Origin: Rhizorhabdus histidinilytica
Lineage (GTDB): Bacteria; Pseudomonadota; Alphaproteobacteria; Sphingomonadales; Sphingomonadaceae
Reading direction: 5' to 3'
DNA: 34,780 bases
Assembly (NCBI RefSeq): GCF_900167915.1
Contig: NZ_FUYM01000022.1
Span: 1-34,780, forward strand
Position numbers and translations under genes: made by a program. Positions within the stretch are counted from its first letter, which is position 1, and each line of letters starts with the position of its first letter. The notes beneath the pieces are model-generated. The model was not told where the DNA came from and searched no databases. It saw only the letters and a list, made by a program, of their open reading frames with translations. This document shows positions 8,750-16,382 of this stretch, piece by piece.

Positions 8750-10792
8750 GTGTCCCCATCCGTCCAGGCCGCATCCGCCGAAAACCCGTCGACGATGGAC
8801 GCCGGCCTCCGCGACCTGCGCCGCGCGCTCGACGAGCATCGCCTGACCAGCGTCGAACTGCTGGCCCTCTATCTCAACCGCATCGCCCATTATGACCGGC
8901 ACGGTATCGCGCTCAACGCGGTTCCGGTGCTCAACCCGGCGATGTTCGAGGAGGCGCGGCGCTCCGACGAGCGGCGCGCGCGCGGCGAGACGCTGGGGCC
9001 GCTCGACGGCATCCCCTATATCGCCAAGGACAGCTATGCGGTCGAGGGACTCACCGTAGCCAGCGGGTCGCCGGCGTTCGAGCATCTGATCGCGGGCCGG
9101 GACGCCTATGCGATCGCGCGGCTGCGCGCGGCGGGAGCGATCCTGATCGGACTGACCAACATGCCGCCGATGGCGGCGGGCGGCATGCAGCGCGGCGTCT
9201 ACGGCCGCGCCGAAAGCCCCTATAACGAGCATTTCCTGACCGCCGCCTTCGCCTCGGGATCGTCGAACGGGTCGGGCACCGGCACCGCCGCCGGCTTCGC
9301 CGCCTTCGGCCTGGCGGAGGAGACCTGGTCGTCGGGCCGCGCGCCGGCCTCGAACAATGGGCTCGCCGCCTATACGCCGTCGCGCGGGGTGATCTCTATC
9401 CGGGGCAACTGGCCGCTGATCGCGACGATGGATGTCGTCGTCCCCTATGCGCGCACGATGGACGACCTGCTCGAGCTGCTCGACATCCTCGTCGCCGACG
9501 ATCCCGAGACGCGCGGCGATTTCTGGCGCCAGCAGGGCGCTGTCGCGATCCCCAAGGCGTCCGAGGTGCGGCCGGCCGACTATCGCAGCCTGCGCGATCC
9601 CGGCGCGCTGGCGGGCAAGCGGATCGGTATCCCGCGCATGTACATCAACAAGGACCCCGACGGTCCACGCCCGATCGCGACGCGGCCGAGCATCGTCGAG
9701 TTGTGGGGCCTCGCCGAACGCGACCTGAGGGCGCTCGGCGCCGAGGTGGTCGAGGTCGATTTCCCGCTGATCGCCAACTATGAGGCCGATCCGCTGCCGG
9801 CCAACCGGCTGGTCGAGCGCGGCCTCGTCCCCGAAGGCTTCCCCAAGGCCGAGGGCTGGGACCTGACGATCTTCGCCTGGGATGACTATCTCCGCGCGAA
9901 CGGCGACCCCAGGCTCAACCGGCTGGCCGACGTCGACGGCGAGAAGATCCTGCCGGCGATCCCCGGTTTCCTGCCCGATCGCTATGAGGGCATCCCGCCC
10001 TTCTCCGCCTTCGCCGAGGCGGCGGCGCGCGACGGGGTGACCCCGCGCGAGGAGATCGCTTTCCTCGAAGAGGGGCTGGCGGGCCTCGAACAGGCACGGC
10101 GGATCGACCTCGAGGACTGGATGACCGGGCTCGGCCTCGACGCGGTGGTGTTCCCGGCGGTTGCCGACGTCGGGCTGGCGGACAGCGACGTGAATCCGCT
10201 GTCGCAGGACGCTGCATGGCGCAACGGCGTCTGGGTCGCGAACGGCAACCAGGCGATCCGCCATCTTGGCGTCCCAACCGTCACCGTCCCGATGGGGATG
10301 ATGGCCGACATCGGAATGCCGGTCGGCCTGACCTTCGCGGGTCGCGCCTATGACGACAATGTGCTGCTCGCCTATGCCTATGCGTTCGAGGCGAGCCGGC
10401 GGCGCGTCCTGCCGCCGCGCCGCACCCCGCCGTTGCCCGAGGAGCGGGCGCTGGCGGGCGAGGCACGGGCGGCGGTCTCGGGCGACGCCGGCCGGCTCGA
10501 CTGGCGGGCGACGCTGCTCCCGGTCGACGACAGCGGCCATTGCGGCATCGCGGTGGAGGGTGAGATCGTCGGCGGCGATGCGGGCGACATCCGCCTGTTC
10601 GTCAACGGCCGGCCGCTCTCGGTTCGGCGCAGCGGCCGCCGCTTCACCGGCGAGGCGCGCCTGCCGATGGACACACACACCCGGCTGCACAGCCGCTGGC
10701 GCGGCGCCTACGGTTCGGTCGTCGTCGCCCTGCACAGCGCGCCGGGCGGCCGCAGCATCGGCGATTACCAGGTGATGGGGGGGATCGCCTGA
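8750..10792 (+). CDS. Amidase signature family hydrolase with C-terminal extension
   Basis: This 680-residue serine amidase has the Ser-cisSer-Lys triad visible as K93 (AKDSY), S171 (GSSNG) and S195 (TWSSGRAP). The 24-residue spacing between the two serines matches the one I know for fatty acid amide hydrolase. The signature is atypical: GSSNGSGTGTA replaces the usual GGSSGG, and EETWSSGRAPAS replaces GSDTGGSIR. I recognise this variant from amidases common in fungi. After the core (to about residue 575) there is a 100-residue tail rich in short beta-like segments (RLFVNGRPLSV, HSRWRGAYGSVVVALHS) not found in ordinary amidases. There is no signal peptide, so the enzyme is cytoplasmic. The start is GTG with GAGGAAAG upstream. 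Predicted to hydrolyse a carboxamide to acid plus amine or ammonia. Confidence 0.88.
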   Translation: MSPSVQAASAENPSTMDAGLRDLRRALDEHRLTSVELLALYLNRIAHYDRHGIALNAVPVLNPAMFEEARRSDERRARGETLGPLDGIPYIAKDSYAVEGLTVASGSPAFEHLIAGRDAYAIARLRAAGAILIGLTNMPPMAAGGMQRGVYGRAESPYNEHFLTAAFASGSSNGSGTGTAAGFAAFGLAEETWSSGRAPASNNGLAAYTPSRGVISIRGNWPLIATMDVVVPYARTMDDLLELLDILVADDPETRGDFWRQQGAVAIPKASEVRPADYRSLRDPGALAGKRIGIPRMYINKDPDGPRPIATRPSIVELWGLAERDLRALGAEVVEVDFPLIANYEADPLPANRLVERGLVPEGFPKAEGWDLTIFAWDDYLRANGDPRLNRLADVDGEKILPAIPGFLPDRYEGIPPFSAFAEAAARDGVTPREEIAFLEEGLAGLEQARRIDLEDWMTGLGLDAVVFPAVADVGLADSDVNPLSQDAAWRNGVWVANGNQAIRHLGVPTVTVPMGMMADIGMPVGLTFAGRAYDDNVLLAYAYAFEASRRRVLPPRRTPPLPEERALAGEARAAVSGDAGRLDWRATLLPVDDSGHCGIAVEGEIVGGDAGDIRLFVNGRPLSVRRSGRRFTGEARLPMDTHTRLHSRWRGAYGSVVVALHSAPGGRSIGDYQVMGGIA

Positions 10793-10845
10793 TGACGTCC
10801 GCGCCCATCGCGCCCATCATCCACGGATAGACGAAGGAGAAAGCC

Positions 10846-11955
10846 ATGGCCCGCACCGGCTTCTACACCGACGAACGCACCTTCTGGCACGCGACCGGCA
10901 TGCAGGCGCTGTTCCTGCCGGTCGGCGACTGGGTGCAGCCGCCCAGCGGCACGGCGGGCGCCGACACGCCCGATTCGAAGCGCCGCCTGCTCAACCTCGC
11001 CCATGCGTCGGGGCTGACCCGCAAGCTGGTCTTGCCCGAGGCGGTTCCGGCGACGGTCGAGGACGTCTGCCGCGTCCACCCGCGCGACTATATCGACCGT
11101 TTCAAGGCGACGAGTGACGCGGGTGGCGGCGATCTCGGCCATCTCGCCCCGTTCAGCAAGGGCGGATTCGAGATCGCGATGCTGTCCTGCGGCCTCGCCA
11201 TCACCGCGGTCGACGATGTGCTGGCCGGCAAGGTCGACAATGCCTATGCGCTGTGCCGCCCGGCCGGGCATCACTGCCTCGCCGACACCCCGATGGGCTT
11301 CTGCCTGCTCGCCAATATTCCCGTAGCGATCGAGGTGGCGAAGGCCCGCCACGGCATCTCGCGGGTCGCGGTGGTCGATTGGGATGTCCACCACGGCAAC
11401 GGCACCCAGTCGATCTTCTACGATCGCGCCGACGTGCTCACCATCTCGATCCACCAGGATCGCTGCTTCCCGCCGGGCTATAGCGGCGCGGAGGACCGCG
11501 GCGAGGGCGCCGGACTTGGCTACAACCTCAACATACCCCTGCCCGCCGGTGCCGGGCACGACGCCTATGTCCAGGCGTTCGACGACATCGTCGTTCCGGC
11601 GCTCGACGATTTCCGGCCCGAGCTGATCATCGTCGCCAGCGGGCTCGACGCGAACAGCGTCGATCCGCTCGCCCGCATGCTGCTCCACAGCGAGAGCTAT
11701 CGCCTGTTGACGCAGAAGATGCTCGACGCCGCGGCGCGGCTGTGCGGGGGCAAGCTCGTCGTTGTCCATGAGGGCGGCTATGCCGAGGCCTATGTTCCCT
11801 TCTGCGGTCATGCCCTGCTGGAGGCGCTGAGCGGCGAGCGTACCGCGGTGGTCGATCCGGTGCTGGAGATGGCCGAGGCGTGGCAGCCGGGACCCGAGGC
11901 TGCCGCCTTCCACCGCCAGTGGATCGACCGTCTCGTCGCGGATCTCAGGAAGTGA
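10846..11955 (+). CDS. Histone deacetylase family (acetylpolyamine amidohydrolase-like) deacylase
   Basis: This 369-residue Zn-dependent deacylase of the arginase/deacetylase fold has complete catalytic motifs: tandem His H142-H143 (PAGHHC), Zn ligands D180 and H182 in VDWDVHHGNGT, D268 in SGLDANS and the transition-state Tyr Y312 in GGYAEAY. Bacterial members remove acyl groups from acetylated polyamines, small amines or proteins. The length matches single-domain class II-like bacterial enzymes. There is no signal peptide, so it is cytoplasmic. GAAGGAGAAA precedes the ATG. It follows the amidase by 53 bases and overlaps the next gene (GTGA), so the three are likely co-transcribed. In this context it probably releases an amine from an N-acyl compound; substrate unproven. 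Confidence 0.9.
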   Translation: MARTGFYTDERTFWHATGMQALFLPVGDWVQPPSGTAGADTPDSKRRLLNLAHASGLTRKLVLPEAVPATVEDVCRVHPRDYIDRFKATSDAGGGDLGHLAPFSKGGFEIAMLSCGLAITAVDDVLAGKVDNAYALCRPAGHHCLADTPMGFCLLANIPVAIEVAKARHGISRVAVVDWDVHHGNGTQSIFYDRADVLTISIHQDRCFPPGYSGAEDRGEGAGLGYNLNIPLPAGAGHDAYVQAFDDIVVPALDDFRPELIIVASGLDANSVDPLARMLLHSESYRLLTQKMLDAAARLCGGKLVVVHEGGYAEAYVPFCGHALLEALSGERTAVVDPVLEMAEAWQPGPEAAAFHRQWIDRLVADLRK

Positions 11956-12650
11956 GGGCGCGCCCGGCGGTCCTGCGCAGCGCGGCCGCCGGGCTGCTGC
12001 TGCTGGCGTCGGCGGCCTCCGCCGCCGAGCCGCGCGAATGGCTGATGATGGTCAAGTCGCGCAACCTCGATCCGGCGCGCAGCGCCGAGTTCGACCATTG
12101 GTACGACGATATCGACATCCCCGACGTGCTGGAGGTGCCCGGTTACGAGCGGGCACGTCGCGGTCATGCGGTGACGGGCGAGAAGCCCTATGTCGCGCTC
12201 TACACGATCAGCTCGTCGGACATCGACAAGACGATCATCGCGATGCTGATGGCGAGCTGGCGGATGGACCAGGTCGGCCGCGGCACGCCGCTGATCAAGG
12301 TCACCGAGCGCCTCTATTACCGGCGCGCCGGCAAGGGCGCCCGCGACGCCGGCGCGGCGAAGCCGACCTACCTCTATCTCCACCGCTCGGCGGGCGTGTC
12401 GGCAGCGGCGATGCGCGGCGTGGTCGACGCCGGGCTGGCGGGCAACGCGGTGCCCTACGACATCTACCAGGTGCTGATGCACGATCCGGTGACCGTGCCG
12501 AAGCAGCTCGTCCTGTTCGAGCTGTCGGCCGATTCGGACGCGGCGGCGGAGGAGGCGGCCCGCCGAATCCAGCAGCGCCTGGGCGGCACCGGCGGCTGCG
12601 GCGCCGATTGCGAGACGCTCTACCGGCTGGTGCGCGACGTCGAGGGGTGA
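11952..12650 (+). CDS. Exported protein with dimeric alpha/beta-barrel (EthD/DUF-like) character
   Basis: This 232-residue protein has a clear signal peptide (RARPAVLRS, then AAAGLLLLAS, cut near ASA-AE at 24-25). The first half contains FDHWYDDIDIPDVLEVPGYERARRG (residues about 47-71), the pattern of dimeric alpha/beta-barrel proteins (F-x-W-Y-x-x-H/I-x-P-x-x-L-x-x-P-G). The second half (about 120-220) has a similar strand-helix-strand layout (YLYLHRS, YQVLMHD, LVLFELS), so it may be a tandem repeat of the fold. GTG 11952 overlaps the stop of the deacylase. A start 24 codons upstream is possible but would spoil the signal peptide. Such proteins can be small enzymes or binding proteins in catabolic operons; I do not assign a reaction. 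Confidence 0.72.
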   Translation: MRARPAVLRSAAAGLLLLASAASAAEPREWLMMVKSRNLDPARSAEFDHWYDDIDIPDVLEVPGYERARRGHAVTGEKPYVALYTISSSDIDKTIIAMLMASWRMDQVGRGTPLIKVTERLYYRRAGKGARDAGAAKPTYLYLHRSAGVSAAAMRGVVDAGLAGNAVPYDIYQVLMHDPVTVPKQLVLFELSADSDAAAEEAARRIQQRLGGTGGCGADCETLYRLVRDVEG

Positions 12651-12660
12651 GGAGCGGGCG

Positions 12661-13134
12661 TCAGTTCGTCCTCGGGGCTTCCGCCGGGAAGCGGGCGATC
12701 AGGTTCGCGCGGGTGCCGACGACGTCGACCATCCGCTTGCCGCGATAGGCGGCGACTTCCTGCGGCGTGTAGGGCGTGAAGCCGCCCTTGGCCGGGCCGC
12801 CCATCGCCGGGATCAGCCAGTTGAGCAGCGCCGACAGGTCGGCGTCGCTGAGCTTCGAATTGGCCGAGCCGGGCACCTGGACCAGGAAGGCGCGCCCGCC
12901 CTCGACGTCGAGGAAGCGGTACAGCTCCCCCTTCATCGCCGGCACCCGGCCGGCGATGCCGCGGCCGTCGGGCATGTGGCAGCCCTGACATTCCGTCATG
13001 TAGTTGACGTGGGGCTGGCGGCCGTTGCTCGCCATGTTCGGCGCCCTGCCGCCCGGCGCCGACGCGCCGGCATGCGCCACGGCGAGGACCGTGGCGCATG
13101 ACAGGGATGCGGCGAGGAAGAGACGCGGACGCAT
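12661..13134 (-). CDS. Periplasmic mono-heme cytochrome c, last gene of the amine dehydrogenase operon
   Basis: This 157-residue protein has a signal peptide (MRPRLFLAASLSCATVLAVAHAGA) and one heme c site, CQGCH (C49, C52, H53). A Met in the following VPAMKGEL segment (M67) is a possible axial ligand. It starts nine bases after the TTQ light-chain gene, behind GAGG, so it belongs to that operon. Its likely job is to accept electrons from the amine dehydrogenase or pass them to the respiratory chain. A c-type cytochrome gene downstream of the light chain is a feature I recall from aromatic amine dehydrogenase loci; mau loci have amicyanin there instead. It converges with the module 1 operon, with only 10 bases between the two stops. 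Confidence 0.88.
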   Translation of the reverse strand: MRPRLFLAASLSCATVLAVAHAGASAPGGRAPNMASNGRQPHVNYMTECQGCHMPDGRGIAGRVPAMKGELYRFLDVEGGRAFLVQVPGSANSKLSDADLSALLNWLIPAMGGPAKGGFTPYTPQEVAAYRGKRMVDVVGTRANLIARFPAEAPRTN

Positions 13135-13143
13135 CGACGAGCC

Positions 13144-13647
13144 TCAGTCGGCGGCGCCGAGCACGACCGCGGTCGAGCAGTTGTAGATCATGCCCACCTG
13201 GGTGCCGAGGCACCAGTTGATGTCGTTCGATCCCGACGGCTGGTGGATCGGCTTGTCGCCTTCGTTGCGGTTGCACATGCAGCGGCCGCAGCCCGACTTG
13301 CCGCAGCAGTCGTTGTAGCTGATCACATAGTCCTTGCCGTCGGCCGGGTTGCGGCAGGTGCCGACCCAGGTGATCGGCGACGGCTCGGTGCCCGGCGGGC
13401 AGGACGAGGTGCTGCCGCCGCAGCACGAGCAGAGGAAGCCGTCGATCGCGCAGTAGCGCCAATAGTCGCACGACTGCGGATCGCCGGTCTCGCCCGGCTG
13501 CTGGGCCGCATTGGCGCGCGAGACGGGCAAGAGGGGCATCGCCGCTGCGAAGCCGAAGGCGGTCGCGCGTCCGAAGAAGCTCCGGCGCGAGATGCCGCGT
13601 GCGGTGGAGCGGCTCATCCGCTCCATGATCCTGTCCAGCCTGGTCAT
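13144..13647 (-). CDS. aauA/mauA-like: TTQ amine dehydrogenase light (beta) chain
   Basis: This 167-residue catalytic small subunit has a Tat leader (SRRSFFGRATAFGFAAA, cut near ANA-AQ) as expected, since the light chain is exported folded. Aligned from memory with the Paracoccus MauA mature chain, the two tryptophans that form the tryptophan tryptophylquinone cofactor are W94 (TWVGTC, W57 in MADH) and W145 (INWC, W108). D69 and D113 match the biogenesis and catalytic Asp residues D32 and D76, all with a constant offset. The downstream YNCS has Ser where MADH has Thr122. All 12 disulfide cysteines are present plus two extra, C76 and C120. It oxidises a primary amine to aldehyde and ammonia in the periplasm. 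The start overlaps mauD (ATGA), with GGGAG upstream. Aromatic versus methylamine specificity cannot be read with certainty. Confidence 0.95.
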   Translation of the reverse strand: MTRLDRIMERMSRSTARGISRRSFFGRATAFGFAAAMPLLPVSRANAAQQPGETGDPQSCDYWRYCAIDGFLCSCCGGSTSSCPPGTEPSPITWVGTCRNPADGKDYVISYNDCCGKSGCGRCMCNRNEGDKPIHQPSGSNDINWCLGTQVGMIYNCSTAVVLGAAD

Positions 13648-14270
13648 TTGGCAGCTCCCGTATGTACCCGCTGCGCGTCACGGCGCGCCGCATATTCCTG
13701 AATCGACGCGATGCCCGTGCGCTGAGCCTCGAACAGGCTCTCGACATGCTCGCGATTGTTGACAAGCCCCTTCGACGCGACCGTCCCGTCCGCGCCGAGC
13801 AGCACGGCGTAGGGCAGCTTGCCGACGCCATGGGTGCGGCCGAGGTCGGTCGAAAGGACGAAGGGATGATCGGCCAGCTTCTGCTGCACGATCATCTTCA
13901 TCTGCGCCGGCTCGTCGCCGTCGCTGGCGAAGACCAGCCGGGTGGTGTCGGCATTCTCGCGCGCGATCGACAGCAGCACCGGCAGCATCGACTTGCACAT
14001 CGGGCAGGTCGGCGAGACGAAGAACAGCAGGGTCGACCGGCCGTCAGCCGCCACGCCGCCGATGCGGACCTCTCCGCCGGTCAGGCTCGGCAGGTCGAAG
14101 GAGGGTGCTACCTCGCCGACCTTCGAACCGCCCGACAGGGTCAGCGCGCCGACCGGGCCCAACCGTTCGTGCAGCATGCCGACCTGGCGGAACAGGCCGA
14201 GCATCAGCAGGCCCATGGCGACGATGACCACCCATTGCAGCGCGAACGCCGCCAGAAACATCCCATTCAT
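13644..14270 (-). CDS. mauD: MauD-type thioredoxin-like maturation protein
   Basis: This 208-residue protein has an N-terminal membrane anchor (about residues 4-27) followed by a periplasmic thioredoxin-like domain with the redox motif CPMC (C89, C92 in SPTCPMCKSMLP). MauD is needed to form the many disulfides of the light chain; without it the light chain is degraded in methylotrophs (family knowledge). It overlaps both its neighbours by ATGA junctions, so E, D and A are translationally coupled. Length and motif fit the family well. Confidence 0.93.
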   Translation of the reverse strand: MNGMFLAAFALQWVVIVAMGLLMLGLFRQVGMLHERLGPVGALTLSGGSKVGEVAPSFDLPSLTGGEVRIGGVAADGRSTLLFFVSPTCPMCKSMLPVLLSIARENADTTRLVFASDGDEPAQMKMIVQQKLADHPFVLSTDLGRTHGVGKLPYAVLLGADGTVASKGLVNNREHVESLFEAQRTGIASIQEYAARRDAQRVHTGAAK

Positions 14271-14818
14271 TTGAGCACCGCCTTTTCCTGCAAGCGCACG
14301 GCCGTGAAGTGTCCGAAACCGAAATAGAGCAGCGCGAACGCGACGATCGCGCCGATCCCCGAGATCGCGTCGATGGCACCGAGCGCGCGGGGCGCGACCG
14401 GCAGCGCGGCCGCCGCCAGCGCGACCGCCGCGAGCAGCATGTTGCGCGCCACCAGCTCCCAGCCGAGCGACGCGCGGCTGGTGCCGAAGCCGAGGCAGCC
14501 GCAGTCGATATGGGTGCGGCCGCGCATGATGTTGATCGCCATCGCCGCCGCATAGACCAGCAGCAGCGCCGCGATCGCGCCCATCGCCGCCTGGCTGCCG
14601 ATCGCGACCGCGGCGATCGCCGCGGCGCCGGCCGCCAGCTCGACCGCGACGATCGCCGCCGCCGCCGGGACGAGCAGCGCCTCGGGCACCAGCATATAGG
14701 CGGCCAGCGTGCCGGTGAAGCCGGCGAAGTCCTTCGCCTTGGCCAGCCCGCCGAGCAGAAACAGCCCGCCCAGCAGGACATCCGCCACCAGCACGGGGAG
14801 GATGTCGACCGCGGTCAC
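14267..14818 (-). CDS. mauE: MauE-type membrane maturation protein
   Basis: This 183-residue inner-membrane protein has about four to five hydrophobic segments and the conserved cysteine pair DCGCLGFG (near residues 105-112), typical of MauE, which works with MauD in light-chain disulfide formation and export. The start is taken as the GTG at 14818, which overlaps the heavy-chain stop (GTGA). The frame remains open for another 370 codons upstream, but that is only an alternative frame of the heavy-chain gene. The downstream end overlaps mauD. Confidence 0.9.
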   Translation of the reverse strand: MTAVDILPVLVADVLLGGLFLLGGLAKAKDFAGFTGTLAAYMLVPEALLVPAAAAIVAVELAAGAAAIAAVAIGSQAAMGAIAALLLVYAAAMAINIMRGRTHIDCGCLGFGTSRASLGWELVARNMLLAAVALAAAALPVAPRALGAIDAISGIGAIVAFALLYFGFGHFTAVRLQEKAVLK

Positions 14819-15957
14819 TTGGCCGGCACCGGCGCGGGCTGGATGATCGTCATCGTCGGGCCGAAGCCGTCGATCTTGCGGATCAGCTTGCCGGTCAGCG
14901 CGTCGCGCACCTTGAGGTCGGTCTCGCCCATCATGGTGGTGTAGAGCAGCGGCTTGTCGTCCTGGCTGACCGCCACCGACAGGGCCGGGGTCTCGAGTGC
15001 GATCCGCTCGATGCGGGTCTGCCTGGCGACGTCGTAGACCCAGATCTCGGTGCCCGGATCCTTGTGCGTGTCCGGGCCGCCCTGGTGCATCAGCACGTAG
15101 AGGCGACCGGTGCCGCGATGATAGGCGGCGGCCTGCAGCGCGCCGGGGCGCCAGTCCTTCTCGGCCGGAGTGGTCAGCGACCAGCTCTTGGCGATCGCGG
15201 GCACGTCCTTGCTGTGGTCGATGACGTGGACTTTGCCCGAATAGGTGAAGAACAGCCACTGGCTGCCGGTCCACACACCCTTCTCGGTGACGGGATCGTC
15301 GTCGGCGAACAGCTTCTTCGACGTCTTGCCGAGCGTCACCTTGCCCTCTGCATCGAGCGTCGCGGACTGGAGCGCGCCGTCGCCGCAGATCAGGAAGAAT
15401 TTGGACGGCCCGGTCGGGTAGATCAGGCTGCAGCCCGAGGTCGCATATTCGCCGACCATCTTCTGCGCCTGCATGTCGATCACGGTGACCGACTGTTCGG
15501 GCGTGAAGTTGTAGACGAGGCCGAAGCGGCCGCCCGGCATCACCGGCGACACCGACTGGAAGGGCATGCCGTTGTAGCGCTTGGCCGGGATCACCGGCTC
15601 GGCGCCCGGTGTCAGGTCCGACGTCTTGTAGAAGGTCACGACGTCGGTGCGCTCGCCGCGGGTGCCGCGCGCGAGGAAGGTCGAGGGGACGGCGAAGCTC
15701 TTGCCGTCCTCGGCCAGCATCAGGATGCCATGGCCGTAGCCGCTGCTGATCATGCCGAGCATCTGGCCGCTGTCGGCGTCTACCAGATAAGCGCGGCCGT
15801 CGAGCATCCGGTCGAACGAGATGTCGTTCAGCCACACCCAGTGCGGCTGCATCGTCTCGGCCAGGCTCTCCTTCTTCAGCTCCTCGGGCTGGAGCTGGGC
15901 CAGGGCCGGTGCGGCCGTGGCGAGGCACAGCGCGGCGAGAGCGGTGAAAGTCTTCAT
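14815..15957 (-). CDS. aauB/mauB-like: TTQ amine dehydrogenase heavy (alpha) chain
   Basis: This 380-residue periplasmic beta-propeller subunit has a signal peptide (MKTFTALAALCLATAAPALA-Q). Blocks that match amine dehydrogenase heavy chains are ARGTRGERTDVV (substrate-channel side of the propeller), IYPTGPSKFFLICGDGAL, DWRPGALQAAAYHRGTGRLYVL and VSQDDKPLLYTT. It forms an alpha2-beta2 complex with the TTQ light chain encoded two genes downstream. The chosen ATG at 15957 has GGAGGAA upstream; an in-frame ATG 13 codons earlier lacks a leader-like context. The B-E-D-A gene order is shared by mau and aau loci. Confidence 0.93.
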   Translation of the reverse strand: MKTFTALAALCLATAAPALAQLQPEELKKESLAETMQPHWVWLNDISFDRMLDGRAYLVDADSGQMLGMISSGYGHGILMLAEDGKSFAVPSTFLARGTRGERTDVVTFYKTSDLTPGAEPVIPAKRYNGMPFQSVSPVMPGGRFGLVYNFTPEQSVTVIDMQAQKMVGEYATSGCSLIYPTGPSKFFLICGDGALQSATLDAEGKVTLGKTSKKLFADDDPVTEKGVWTGSQWLFFTYSGKVHVIDHSKDVPAIAKSWSLTTPAEKDWRPGALQAAAYHRGTGRLYVLMHQGGPDTHKDPGTEIWVYDVARQTRIERIALETPALSVAVSQDDKPLLYTTMMGETDLKVRDALTGKLIRKIDGFGPTMTIIQPAPVPAK

Positions 15958-15979
15958 GTCGTTCCTCCGGCGGTCGGGG

Positions 15980-16360
15980 CTATTTCCGGGTGGCAAGATA
16001 GGCGATCACGTCCGCCCGGTCCTGCGCGTTGGGCAGGCCTGCGAAGGCCATGCGCGATCCCTTGATCATGGCGGCGGGGCGGGTCAGGAAAGTATCGAGC
16101 TTGTCGGGCGTCCAGCTGATCGCGGCGGCCTTCATCGCGGGCGAATAGGCGAAGCTGGTCGTTCCCGCCTTACGCCCGACGATCCCGGCCAGATTGGGGC
16201 CCATGCCGGCTTTCTTGCCGGGCTCGACCGTGTGGCAGGCGACGCAGCGCTTGAACACGATCGCACCTTTCGCGGCGTCGCCCGCCGCGACGGCAGGGGC
16301 CGGCGACATGGCCAGCCCCGTCAGCAACATCCCCATGGTTGCGATGGAACGCATCGACAT
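15980..16360 (-). CDS. Class I cytochrome c (cytochrome c2/c550-like)
   Basis: This 126-residue periplasmic electron carrier has a signal peptide (cut near VAA-GDAA at 24-27), heme motif CVACH (C39, C42, H43), the GMGPNLAGIVGR loop typical of mitochondrial-type and c2 cytochromes, and axial Met M104 in SRMAFAG. ATG 16360 has GGGAGAGA upstream; an in-frame extension upstream would remove the signal peptide from the N-terminus. It sits 22 bases before the heavy-chain gene and is a plausible electron acceptor from the amine dehydrogenase in place of amicyanin or azurin, neither of which is encoded here. Confidence 0.92.
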   Translation of the reverse strand: MSMRSIATMGMLLTGLAMSPAPAVAAGDAAKGAIVFKRCVACHTVEPGKKAGMGPNLAGIVGRKAGTTSFAYSPAMKAAAISWTPDKLDTFLTRPAAMIKGSRMAFAGLPNAQDRADVIAYLATRK

Positions 16361-16382
16361 TCTCTCTCCCACAAACCAGATG

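Noticed and set aside
1831-10735. Long minus-strand open frames opposite the module 1 genes (for example 1831-3591, 3649-5460, 5313-7058, 6907-8577, 8600-10735)
   Set aside because: They are mirror frames of high-GC coding genes. Their translations are Arg/Asp/Gly/Ala-rich without domains, while the plus-strand frames have full catalytic motifs and ribosome-binding sites.
12661-13134. Lipoprotein reading of the signal peptide because of C13
   Set aside because: The residues around C13 (SLSCATV) lie in the middle of the hydrophobic core and a better signal peptidase I site (AHAGA) follows.
13144-13647. Assignment as methylamine dehydrogenase light chain with certainty
   Set aside because: MADH and AADH light chains share all motifs seen here. 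Gene order favours AADH, but a tree or assay is needed, so only a TTQ amine dehydrogenase is claimed.
14819-15928. Upstream extension of the mauE frame for 370 codons
   Set aside because: It runs inside the heavy-chain gene in another frame. The GTG at 14818 overlapping the heavy-chain stop gives a normal MauE length.
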